Source: an uncultured Agitococcus sp.
GTDB lineage: Bacteria > Pseudomonadota > Gammaproteobacteria > Pseudomonadales > Moraxellaceae
DNA: 11,179 nucleotides
NCBI RefSeq assembly: GCF_937920075.1
Contig: NZ_CALETI010000307.1
Coordinates: 1-11,179, forward strand
Direction: 5' to 3'
The notes under the pieces are model-generated. The model was not told where the DNA came from and did not search any database. It saw only the letters and a list, made by a program, of their open reading frames with translations. Of the stretch, positions 1-5,816 are shown piece by piece; position 1 is the stretch's first letter; each line of letters opens with the position of its first letter. Made by a program: the position numbers and the translations under genes.

Positions 1-160
1 CAAACACCCTCGCCCATTCGTAGGTTAACCAACGACCAATACCCAATGATGGCACTAACACTGTGAGTGCTTGAAAGGGATTATCTTGTTTGCGCCCCAA
101 AAACTGGGCAAGCTGCATAAACAGGTTGTCGAGGTGATGGCTTTGATAAATGCTGAGCAT
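1..160 (-). CDS. recC: RecC, exodeoxyribonuclease V gamma subunit, N-terminal fragment (runs off window)
   Basis: RecC is the Chi-recognising subunit of the RecBCD helicase-nuclease, which processes double-strand breaks for recombination and degrades foreign linear DNA. The 53 visible codons begin MLSIYQSHHLDNLF and continue with a LTVLVPSLGIGRWL segment. These match the known RecC amino terminus (MLRVYHSNRLDVL..., then a ILVQS-GMAQWL segment) in order and spacing. The start at 160 is preceded on the minus strand by AGGAATCC at normal ribosome-binding distance. The rest of the gene lies left of the window. It is divergent from the ADP-ribosylglycohydrolase gene, with 123 nt between the two starts. 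Recognition is from memory of the family; the short length is the main limit. Confidence 0.82.
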   Translation of the reverse strand, partial: MLSIYQSHHLDNLFMQLAQFLGRKQDNPFQALTVLVPSLGIGRWLTYEWARVF

Positions 161-283
161 GAAGGATTCCTGTTTGCTCTTGCCTATAATAAATTTAATC
201 TTTAAATTTAAAGCAATTTAGCAACAACAACAATCATTTAGATAAAATTAAACGTCAGGTTAAGACGCTAAAAGGAAAGCATC
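161..283. promoter_or_regulatory. Divergent intergenic region between recC and the ADP-ribosylglycohydrolase gene
   Basis: This 123-nt AT-rich region must hold the promoters of both flanking genes. It contains a perfect 14-nt palindrome CTTTAAATTTAAAG at 200-213. A TATAAT hexamer lies at 185-190, and a TAAAAT/GATAAA stretch at 241-248 could serve the plus gene. No convincing -35 box pairs with either. The plus gene has AAAGGAA at 271-277 as its ribosome-binding site. The palindrome is composed only of weak bases apart from its ends, so it may be chance in AT-rich DNA. Confidence 0.4.
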
Positions 284-1183
284 ATGTCCCTATCTCGTGA
301 GCAAATTCAAGGTTGTTTATTTGGTTTGGCTTTAGGTGATGCGTTGGGTGCACCTTATGAGGGAGGTATGTTGGAACGATTATTATGGAAGATGATTGGT
401 TCAACCAAAGAAGGTTATGCCAAATGGACAGATGACACCCAAATGACGTTGGATTTATTGGAGTCAATTTTAGAAATTGGCCATTTAGATGAACAACACC
501 TAGCCAATAAATTTGCCCATAGTTATCGTTGGCGACGTGGTTATGGTGCAGGCACAGCCAAGATTCTCAAAAGGATCAAAGCGGGCGAGTCTTTTCAAAC
601 CGCCGCAAAAGCAGTTTATCCAAATGGCTCGTATGGCAATGGTGCAGCCATGCGCTCTTCTGTATTGGCATTAATTTATAAAGATAAACAAGCACTTATT
701 GAAGCAACAACAAAAACGGCTCACATTACCCACGCCCACCCCTTAGCCGTTGAAGGTGCATTATTAATATCACTCAGCACACATTTTTTGCTCAAACAAT
801 TATCGCCACCAGCAATACTGGTTGAATTAATTGCCTATATTAAACAACCTTCATTAATTCAGCGTCTTGATGTGATTAATGACTGGTTAACAACAGGTTA
901 TTTAGCTACACCTAAAGAAATTATTGGTTTATTGGGACATGGGATGACGGCTGAAAGTTCTTGTCCCACGGCACTTTATGTGGCTTTCAGTCATTTGCAT
1001 CAACCCTTTGAACAAATGTTGTCATTGATTATTCAATGTGGTGGAGATGTGGATACCATTGCGGCGATGGCAGGCACATTATGGGGAACGGCGAATGGTT
1101 ATAAGCAATTACCCAAAACCATCATTGAAGATTATCAACGTTTATTAAGTGTCGCTGAGGGTGTGGAGAAATTTGTACGGTGA
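284..1183 (+). CDS. ADP-ribosylglycohydrolase family protein (DraG/ARH type)
   Basis: This 299-residue protein belongs to the family that removes ADP-ribose from modified proteins or small molecules using two divalent metal ions. The N-terminal GCLFGLALGDALGAPYEG (10-27) is the family opening. T49-D50-D51-T52 is the first metal-binding motif. YGNGAAMRSSVLAL (117-130) matches the conserved GNGxxMR segment, and HITHAHP (147-153) the next block. G253-G254-D255-V256-D257-T258 followed by IAAMAG is the second metal site. Length is typical of the family and the ligands all look present. V256 replaces the commoner T or A in GGD(T/A)DT. The start is supported by AAAGGAA seven bases upstream. No DraT-like ADP-ribosyltransferase is in the window, so the nitrogenase-linked DraG role is not supported. 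The substrate is unknown. Confidence 0.9.
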   Translation: MSLSREQIQGCLFGLALGDALGAPYEGGMLERLLWKMIGSTKEGYAKWTDDTQMTLDLLESILEIGHLDEQHLANKFAHSYRWRRGYGAGTAKILKRIKAGESFQTAAKAVYPNGSYGNGAAMRSSVLALIYKDKQALIEATTKTAHITHAHPLAVEGALLISLSTHFLLKQLSPPAILVELIAYIKQPSLIQRLDVINDWLTTGYLATPKEIIGLLGHGMTAESSCPTALYVAFSHLHQPFEQMLSLIIQCGGDVDTIAAMAGTLWGTANGYKQLPKTIIEDYQRLLSVAEGVEKFVR

Positions 1184-1435
1184 CCCCGTTTTCTCACTAA
1201 ATTTTTTTGTGGGTTTCGTTTCTCAACCCACACTACAAAACTATTGTACTGATAAACAAAAAAACGATAGATATTTGTGGACAACAATGCTACAGAATAC
1301 TATTGCTTCAATAGTTGACCAAAAAGCCATCTAAACTTACGCTAAATTAGCTTTACTATAAAACTTAGTAATAACTAGTATTGATTTGTCTTATTTTATA
1401 ACTACCACAAAATATAAAAAGTCAGAGTATAAACA
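1184..1435. other. Non-coding stretch holding a small inverted repeat
   Basis: This 252-nt stretch lies between the glycohydrolase stop and the likely original start of the START-like gene. Its clearest element is an 8-bp stem TGTGGGTT/AACCCACA (1208-1215 and 1225-1232) with a 9-nt loop. The stem has T7 before it and no T run after it, so it does not fit an intrinsic terminator on the plus strand. It resembles short GTGGGTT...AACCCAC dispersed palindromes found in several bacterial genomes, but only one copy is visible here. The remainder is AT-rich and must contain the START-like gene's promoter, which I cannot place confidently. Confidence 0.5.
1208..1232. repeat. Short inverted repeat, possible dispersed REP-like palindrome
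   Basis: The arms TGTGGGTT and AACCCACA pair perfectly over 8 bp around the loop TCGTTTCTC. It sits 25 nt after the glycohydrolase stop codon. It could fold in the transcript's 3' end and protect or terminate it weakly, but no U-tract follows. Calling it a dispersed repeat is inference from its general appearance. Confidence 0.4.
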
Positions 1436-1450
1436 ATGAATAACCACAAA

Positions 1451-1457
1451 TTTTTTT
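1451..1457 (+). repeat. T7 homopolymer at the frameshift point in the START-like gene's signal peptide
   Basis: The run of seven T lies six codons into a reading frame opened by ATG at 1436. As written that frame ends at TAG 1484-1486 after 16 codons. With one more T it reads MNNHKFF-LQTSLLC and joins the downstream frame exactly, giving a normal Sec signal peptide ending LLLAATTSYAA. The gene is therefore one base short at or near this tract. The shift may be a real mutation, a slippage switch or a sequencing indel. Confidence 0.7.
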
Positions 1458-1476
1458 ACAAACAAGCTTACTCTGT

Positions 1477-2163
1477 TTGTTATTAGCTGCCACCACCAGC
1501 TATGCTGCGAAGAATGATGACGATGATGATCCCACAGAGTACCTTCCCTACAATGAGAAAGCGAGCAAGGAATGGGCTTTAATCAAGGATGATAAACGGC
1601 ATAAAATCAAAGCTTTTTCTAAAAAAGAAGATGGCTATCGTTTTCGTTCGTTTAAGGTACAAGGTGTTTTAAATGGTTCTTTAGAGGCCGCAGCGCGCTG
1701 TCATTTCGATATTGAAAACATACCAAGTTGGTATATGAATGTGACTGAAGCAAAGCTGCTAAAACGAGTCAGTGATACCGAATACTATTTTTATTTTTAT
1801 GCAAAAATGCCCTTTGGTGTCCCACATCGTGATGTCGTGGTTCATGCCAAAGTTCAGCCTTATTCTACTAAAACTGGCTTTTTAGCAATTTCTTATAGTG
1901 CTGCACCTGATTTTATTCCAACTAAACCAGGTGTCATTCGTATGCCTGCTTATGAAACCACGACTAAGTTCAAACCAATTAGCGAAGACCAAACCGAAGA
2001 GCAATTAGAAGGTTATGTCGACCCTGGTGGTGAGGGTTTGCCTGTTTGGTTAGTTAACTATGCACAACGCCGTACCCCCTACTCCAATATGATTGGTCGA
2101 CAACGTGTTATCTCTAAGTGTGCAGCCAGTGATAGCCCTATTCCGTTTAAGTATAAAGAGTAA
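1477..2163 (+). CDS. Secreted START/SRPBCC-like lipid-binding domain protein, 5' end frameshifted
   Basis: The open frame gives 228 residues only if TTG at 1477 is used, which would begin in the middle of a signal peptide hydrophobic core (LLLAATTSYAA, then KNDDDDDP). The natural start is almost certainly ATG 1436, which is one base out of frame because of the T7 run at 1451-1457. Restored, the protein would be 242 residues. The body shows the pattern of START-like proteins: RFRSFKV, TEYYFYF, PHRDVVVHA, SAAPDFIP, VIRMPAYE, EGYVDPGG, and VWLVNYAQRRTPYS. These blocks recur in order in the paralogue at 7684-8427. The likely role is binding a hydrophobic ligand in the periplasm; the ligand is unknown. 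The body has no internal stops and no sign of decay, which suggests a recent lesion or a sequence error. Confidence 0.8.
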   Translation: MLLAATTSYAAKNDDDDDPTEYLPYNEKASKEWALIKDDKRHKIKAFSKKEDGYRFRSFKVQGVLNGSLEAAARCHFDIENIPSWYMNVTEAKLLKRVSDTEYYFYFYAKMPFGVPHRDVVVHAKVQPYSTKTGFLAISYSAAPDFIPTKPGVIRMPAYETTTKFKPISEDQTEEQLEGYVDPGGEGLPVWLVNYAQRRTPYSNMIGRQRVISKCAASDSPIPFKYKE

Positions 2164-2181
2164 TTGATTATTAAAAATGCG

Positions 2182-2215
2182 ATGATAAAACCTACTTTGT
2201 GGTAGGTTTTATCAT
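2182..2215. terminator. Bidirectional intrinsic terminator between convergent genes
   Basis: The arms ATGATAAAACCTAC (2182-2195) and GTAGGTTTTATCAT (2202-2215) form a perfect 14-bp stem around the 6-nt loop TTTGTG. The core is AAAACCTAC...GTAGGTTTT, so the hairpin has a U-rich 3' arm in either direction. It lies between the START-like stop at 2163 and the M48 protease stop at 2221, exactly where a shared terminator is expected. Confidence 0.88.
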
Positions 2216-2220
2216 TGTAA

Positions 2221-3327
2221 TTATTTGGCTTTTTCCACTTTTGGCAAGGTGTTTTGTACCATTTGCCAATCAATCGCCAAAGGCTGACAAACGTGACAGG
2301 GTTGATCTTTTAATAACTGCTTAATGGTATTTACACGTTCTAAGGTTTCGGGATGCGATGAAATCCACGCCAATCCTTGTTCGGTATCGCCCGATAAATC
2401 AGCCAATTTTTGTAAAAAGCTCGCCATACCATCGGGCTTAATTTTGGCTTTTACAAGCGTTGCATAACCTAATTTATCTGCTTCACTTTCTAAATCGCGG
2501 CTAAAATAACTTGTGCCTAACTGGTGAGCGATGACGGCGGTAATCGCACTGGCATCACCCAAGACAATGGTTAACACTGCTGCCCAACCGACGCTATTAA
2601 TCATATGTTTTAAAGAATGGCGTTGTTCTACATGCTGAACTTCGTGAGCCAAAACTGCCGCTAATTCATCGGCGTTTTCGGCTTTTTCAATTAATGCCGA
2701 ATGAACGACAATAATGCCACTTGGGACAGCAAAAGCATTCACCGTATCATTTTTTAACACATACCATTGATATTTATAACGAGAGCCTTGAGTTAACTTA
2801 TTACCTATTTCACTGATCGTTTCAACCGTTTTACCCGATTCTAATAAATCTCCCTCAGCTTTTATTTTTTCTAAAACTGCATTACCAATTTGTTGCTCAG
2901 TGCTAACAGGAATTTTACTCGCCACCCACGAGACAAAATTATCGTATTGCCAAACTATCACCCCAATCAGCAATAGCAAACTTAATACAATGGCAGCAAT
3001 TGATCCCCATACTACATTTAAATGCTGTTTGCGTTGGTGCCATTTTTTTAACAACGGTTGCAAACTTAGAGGCGCTGTGCGTACTAGACGTTGAATTTCT
3101 AATTGACCAATGGGTTTAATTGCCCATTGTTGTTGCTGAGCATCTTGCCAATTGACAAACAATTCATCATGTTCAAAACCACCAACACTAATGGTTATTT
3201 GACTAATATGAATGTCGATGGGCATACCGTCAACCACTAAACGTTGCCCCACAAAATACACTGCAACTTTAATACCTGTAGGCGGAATTCCTACCCCATA
3301 CACTAACGCCTCAATACGTTCCGTCAT
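2221..3327 (-). CDS. M48-family zinc metalloprotease, membrane-anchored
   Basis: This is a 368-residue protein from the preferred start at 3327. An N-terminal non-catalytic region of about 100 residues is followed by a transmembrane helix (about 105-126). The M48 peptidase domain comes next: NAFAVPSGIIVVHSALI, zinc motif HEVQH (228-232), a second hydrophobic stretch (about 242-270), and SRDLESEAD, whose first E (280) is the third metal ligand. The SSHPETLERV tail motif is typical of M48 proteases, which cleave membrane or misfolded envelope proteins. An ATG at 3354 is also in frame but would overlap the upstream gene by 26 nt and lacks a ribosome-binding site. The start at 3327 follows the upstream stop by one base (TAA-C-ATG), which suggests translational coupling. 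It is the third gene of the HNH-AIM24-M48 operon. A two-cysteine CHVC near the C-terminus is unexplained. Confidence 0.88.
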   Translation of the reverse strand: MTERIEALVYGVGIPPTGIKVAVYFVGQRLVVDGMPIDIHISQITISVGGFEHDELFVNWQDAQQQQWAIKPIGQLEIQRLVRTAPLSLQPLLKKWHQRKQHLNVVWGSIAAIVLSLLLLIGVIVWQYDNFVSWVASKIPVSTEQQIGNAVLEKIKAEGDLLESGKTVETISEIGNKLTQGSRYKYQWYVLKNDTVNAFAVPSGIIVVHSALIEKAENADELAAVLAHEVQHVEQRHSLKHMINSVGWAAVLTIVLGDASAITAVIAHQLGTSYFSRDLESEADKLGYATLVKAKIKPDGMASFLQKLADLSGDTEQGLAWISSHPETLERVNTIKQLLKDQPCHVCQPLAIDWQMVQNTLPKVEKAK

Positions 3328-3328
3328 G

Positions 3329-4108
3329 TTAACGACCACCAAACAATGAGACAATAATGACGATTATAATAAAGATTAAATACAGTCGTCCCCACACACC
3401 ACCTCGATTGCGGCCAGTCATGGCACTGCTCATCAGTTCGGCACTTAAACGTTTCATCGGTAAAGATTGCATCCATACTGTTCCCGGCCCTGTGAGGCTG
3501 GCATAAAACAAACCTTCACCACCAAACAATGCCGTTTTTACTTTGCCTGCATAATGAATATCGTAAGTCACTGCTGATGTTGATGCCACCCAACAACCAC
3601 TATCTACCTGTAATGTTTGGTTGGGGGCTAAGTGCATTTCGGTTAATCCACCAGTAGCATTAATAAATACCCAACCTTTACCAGTAATACGTTGAATAAT
3701 AAAACCTTCACCGCCCAAAAAACCAACACGAATTTTCTTTTGCCGTGCTAATTTAACCTCTGTACCTACTTCACCTGCCAAAAATGCACCACGTTGGCAA
3801 ATTAATTCACCACCAATTTCGGCCAAATTAACAGCAATAATTTTGCCAACAGTTGGCGCAGCAAAGGCAACGCGCTGATTTTGTCCGCTATTATTGGTAT
3901 ATAAACTACTAAATAAAGACTCGCCTGTTAATGAGCGTTTTAGCGCACTAAAAAAACCATTACCATCACCTAAAATGGTTTTGACGTCTAAATAATTATC
4001 CATATACATCATCGCACCTTGCTCCCCAATCACTGAACATTGTGGTGGCAAAGTGACTTCTACATACTGCAAATCAGAACCCAAAATTTGAAAACTCATC
4101 TCTGACAT
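3329..4108 (-). CDS. AIM24 / TIGR00266 family protein with C-terminal membrane anchor
   Basis: The 259 residues match the AIM24 (DUF124, TIGR00266) family, a trimeric beta-rich fold of unknown biochemical role. Recognisable blocks are GEQGAMMYMD (28-37), FFSALKRSLTGESLF (52-66), GGELICQRGAFLAG (99-112), GFLGGEGFIIQRITGKGWVFINATGG (129-154) and LFGGEGLFYASLTGPGTVWMQSLP (195-217). A basic, glycine-rich linker (RNRGG) then leads to one transmembrane helix (about 241-256) near the C-terminus, so the beta domain is probably membrane-tethered. The start at 4108 has AAGGAA at good spacing. M4 is a possible alternative. It is the middle gene of a three-gene operon, with 21 nt to the HNH gene upstream and 1 nt to the M48 protease downstream. 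Function is unknown; the eukaryotic member is a mitochondrial inner-membrane protein. Confidence 0.88.
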   Translation of the reverse strand: MSEMSFQILGSDLQYVEVTLPPQCSVIGEQGAMMYMDNYLDVKTILGDGNGFFSALKRSLTGESLFSSLYTNNSGQNQRVAFAAPTVGKIIAVNLAEIGGELICQRGAFLAGEVGTEVKLARQKKIRVGFLGGEGFIIQRITGKGWVFINATGGLTEMHLAPNQTLQVDSGCWVASTSAVTYDIHYAGKVKTALFGGEGLFYASLTGPGTVWMQSLPMKRLSAELMSSAMTGRNRGGVWGRLYLIFIIIVIIVSLFGGR

Positions 4109-4129
4109 AATTGTTCCTTAAAATACCAT

Positions 4130-4552
4130 TTAGTGTTTATCGGGATTTAATAAATAACCAACCACAAAGCCTAACACAATAAAACCACCTGAAACATCAA
4201 CACTGATCACGGCGGTGGCAATCACCCCCAAACAAGTCCCTTTCATACCATTGACCATTTTTGCCTGTCGGCGTTTTTTTACCGATAAAGGCGCACGTTT
4301 TTTACCATGTTTAGCCCGTGCTGAGCGTGTACTATTGTCACTTTTCGCACGATTACAACTAATACAAGCAGGATACAAATTATTTAAATGATGTGTGCCA
4401 CCCTTGGCTTGTGGAGTTGAGTGTTCAACTTCCCACGAACCGCTGCGGCCAACATCACCATAACGATCAAAATCTAATTTAGCATGACAAATATGACAGT
4501 AGCCTGACGTACGGTCAAAAATTTGCTCTAGTCTCTTTTCGGAAAACTTCAT
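4130..4552 (-). CDS. HNH nuclease-like protein with C-terminal membrane segment
   Basis: The 140-residue protein has an N-terminal HNH domain. C19-x2-C22 (CHIC) and C63-x2-C66 (ACISC) form a zinc-binding pair. WEVEHSTPQAKGG (40-52) carries the central histidine H44, and LNNLYPACISCNRAK (56-70) is the classic HNH tail with N67. A strongly basic stretch (about 76-99) follows. A hydrophobic glycine-rich segment (about 106-135) including SGGFIVLGFVVGYLL could make one long or two short membrane passes, broken by D119. HNH proteins normally nick or cut DNA; a membrane anchor is unusual. No strong Shine-Dalgarno precedes the ATG at 4552. It is the first gene of the operon with the AIM24 protein and the M48 protease. 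The target and partner are unknown. A restriction or phage role is possible but nothing else here supports it. Confidence 0.82.
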   Translation of the reverse strand: MKFSEKRLEQIFDRTSGYCHICHAKLDFDRYGDVGRSGSWEVEHSTPQAKGGTHHLNNLYPACISCNRAKSDNSTRSARAKHGKKRAPLSVKKRRQAKMVNGMKGTCLGVIATAVISVDVSGGFIVLGFVVGYLLNPDKH

Positions 4553-4650
4553 AATTAACTGATTATTAAAAATTTATTAATTCTCAAATGATAATCTTTT
4601 CTTGTCATCATGTTGCAATAAAAATGTCCAACAAACGTCTTGTTTTGACT
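4553..4650 (-). promoter_or_regulatory. Probable promoter region of the HNH-AIM24-M48 operon
   Basis: This 98-nt gap separates the AraC gene's 3' end from the HNH start, and both genes are read leftwards. The best match on the minus strand is TTGCAA (4613-4618) and GATTAT (4591-4596) with a 16-nt spacer, four of six consensus bases each. No terminator hairpin for the AraC gene is visible, so some read-through into the operon is possible. Confidence 0.3.
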
Positions 4651-5661
4651 TTAAGAATTGGCTTTTCTAAACACACTAGGACTTTTTCCTGTCCAACGTT
4701 GAAAAGCATGAATAAAGGCGGCTGACTCACTATAACCAAGTTGTTCGGCAATATAATCGACCGAAAATTGACCACACTGTAGATAGTGTGCTGCTTTTTG
4801 ATAACGTGCTTGGTCTAAAAGTTGTCTAAAGGTGGTTTGCTCGGCAGCTAATTGGCGGCGAAAACTACGTCCTGTTAGCCCCATAATCGTTGCCACTTCA
4901 TCAGCACTGGGATAACAACGGGTCACTAAATCCAAATAACTTAACACGCGACCTGTTAAACCATCATTGTGAAAACGTTGGGCTAATAAGGCATCACATT
5001 GTTGTTTATAGAGCAAATGTGCGGTTGGATTAGCGGTTAAAAATGGGATTTGTAAAATTACTGAAGGTAGAATGATGCGTGCTTCGGGGGCATCAAAGCG
5101 GACAGGACATTGATAATATTCTTCATAGGCACGATATTCTTTGGGCTTGGCATAAGGTACCCAAATTTCTTTGGCTTTGGCCGCTAACAACACGCCAAAT
5201 TGGGCTTGTAAATCGCGTAACAACTTCACCGTTCCTGCTAAATCACCATCAATGACAATACGGCGACTGGTTGCTGGTAAAGGAATCGGGTCAATTATTA
5301 ATGCTGTTGACTCTGCACCAAAATCCACACGCAGCCCACCATGTAAATAAGCTAACTGCTGATAGGCCACCCCCGTTTTTAGCGCGTGTTCAGCGTTATT
5401 ACAGGTCATCAATAACATGGTAAACACGCCATAACCTGCGGTAGAAATCGCTTCGCCAATATGTAAGCCCGCCAAAGGATTATCACAAGATTGAGCGAGT
5501 TCATCTAAAATTGCCACTTCTTGTTGACGATCAATTTCAGCCGCAGGATTCAATTGGTCTAATTGCAAACCGTGTTTTGCTAAAATGGGGACGGTATCCA
5601 CTCCCAATAGTTTTGCCCCTTGTAGCATATACACCAAACCAATTACCGAACGTTTACTCAT
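4651..5661 (-). CDS. AraC-family transcriptional regulator with arabinose-binding-type N-terminal domain
   Basis: This is a 336-residue regulator. The N-terminal two thirds (about 15-200) match the Arabinose_bd-type sensor found in OruR-like AraC proteins: GLHIGEAISTAGYGVFTMLLMTC (65-87), EHALKTGVAYQQL, and a late EYYQCPVRFDAPEARIILP (181-199) block. The C-terminal domain has two helix-turn-helix units at about 252-275 and 300-322. The family signature IAEQLGYSESAAFIHAFQRW (304-323) and GKSPSVFR follow. The start at 5661 is preceded by AAGGTCAACC. It is divergent from the flavin monooxygenase with 155 nt between them, the usual layout for a local activator, so it probably controls that gene in response to its substrate. 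Direct repeats in the gap fit this. The effector is unknown. Confidence 0.92.
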   Translation of the reverse strand: MSKRSVIGLVYMLQGAKLLGVDTVPILAKHGLQLDQLNPAAEIDRQQEVAILDELAQSCDNPLAGLHIGEAISTAGYGVFTMLLMTCNNAEHALKTGVAYQQLAYLHGGLRVDFGAESTALIIDPIPLPATSRRIVIDGDLAGTVKLLRDLQAQFGVLLAAKAKEIWVPYAKPKEYRAYEEYYQCPVRFDAPEARIILPSVILQIPFLTANPTAHLLYKQQCDALLAQRFHNDGLTGRVLSYLDLVTRCYPSADEVATIMGLTGRSFRRQLAAEQTTFRQLLDQARYQKAAHYLQCGQFSVDYIAEQLGYSESAAFIHAFQRWTGKSPSVFRKANS

Positions 5662-5702
5662 GGTTGACCTTAATTTATTAATTGACTGATCGAACTAACC
5701 TA

Positions 5703-5731
5703 GTTATCGCTTATTTGGCCAAAAATATCAA
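5703..5731 (-). promoter_or_regulatory. Candidate promoter of the AraC-family regulator
   Basis: Read on the minus strand, TTGATA (5726-5731) and GATAAC (5703-5708) are separated by exactly 17 nt. They match consensus at five of six and four of six bases. The -35 box and part of the spacer lie within the left direct repeat (5715-5730), so regulator bound there would block its own promoter. This would be ordinary negative autoregulation. Confidence 0.45.
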
Positions 5732-5750
5732 TTATTGGCAAATTTTATCA
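5715..5750 (+). promoter_or_regulatory. Pair of direct repeats, candidate AraC-type operator
   Basis: Two 16-nt copies, TTGGCCAAAAATATCA (5715-5730) and TTGGCAAATTTTATCA (5735-5750), share 12 of 16 bases. The TTGGC head and TATCA tail are identical, and the period is 20 bp. AraC-family dimers bind direct half-sites about two helical turns apart, so form and spacing fit. The right copy ends about where the -35 of the monooxygenase promoter would fall if TATAGA (5772-5777) is its -10. That placement suits activation, and no good -35 hexamer exists there, as expected for an activator-dependent promoter. Confidence 0.6.
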
Positions 5751-5816
5751 TATCCTTATTTTTACTAAGGTTATAGATTAGCACTATCGTACAAAAATAA
5801 ATCTGAGGTAGCCGTT

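Noticed and set aside
1208..1232. Hairpin after the glycohydrolase as an intrinsic terminator
   Set aside because: The T run is before the stem rather than after it on the plus strand, and the minus strand likewise lacks a U-tract.
1149..1334. 61-codon plus-strand frame after the glycohydrolase
   Set aside because: It starts inside the previous gene, reads through the inverted repeat, and has low-complexity content with no recognisable motif or ribosome-binding site.
3328..3354. Longer N-terminus of the M48 protease (ATG 3354)
   Set aside because: It lacks a ribosome-binding site and overlaps the AIM24 gene by 26 nt. ATG 3327 sits one base after the upstream stop and begins a sensible MTERIEALVYG.
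4580..4602. Fur-box-like ATGATAATC upstream of the HNH gene
   Set aside because: Only about 12 of 19 bases match the Fur consensus, mostly in one half, which is expected by chance in AT-rich DNA.
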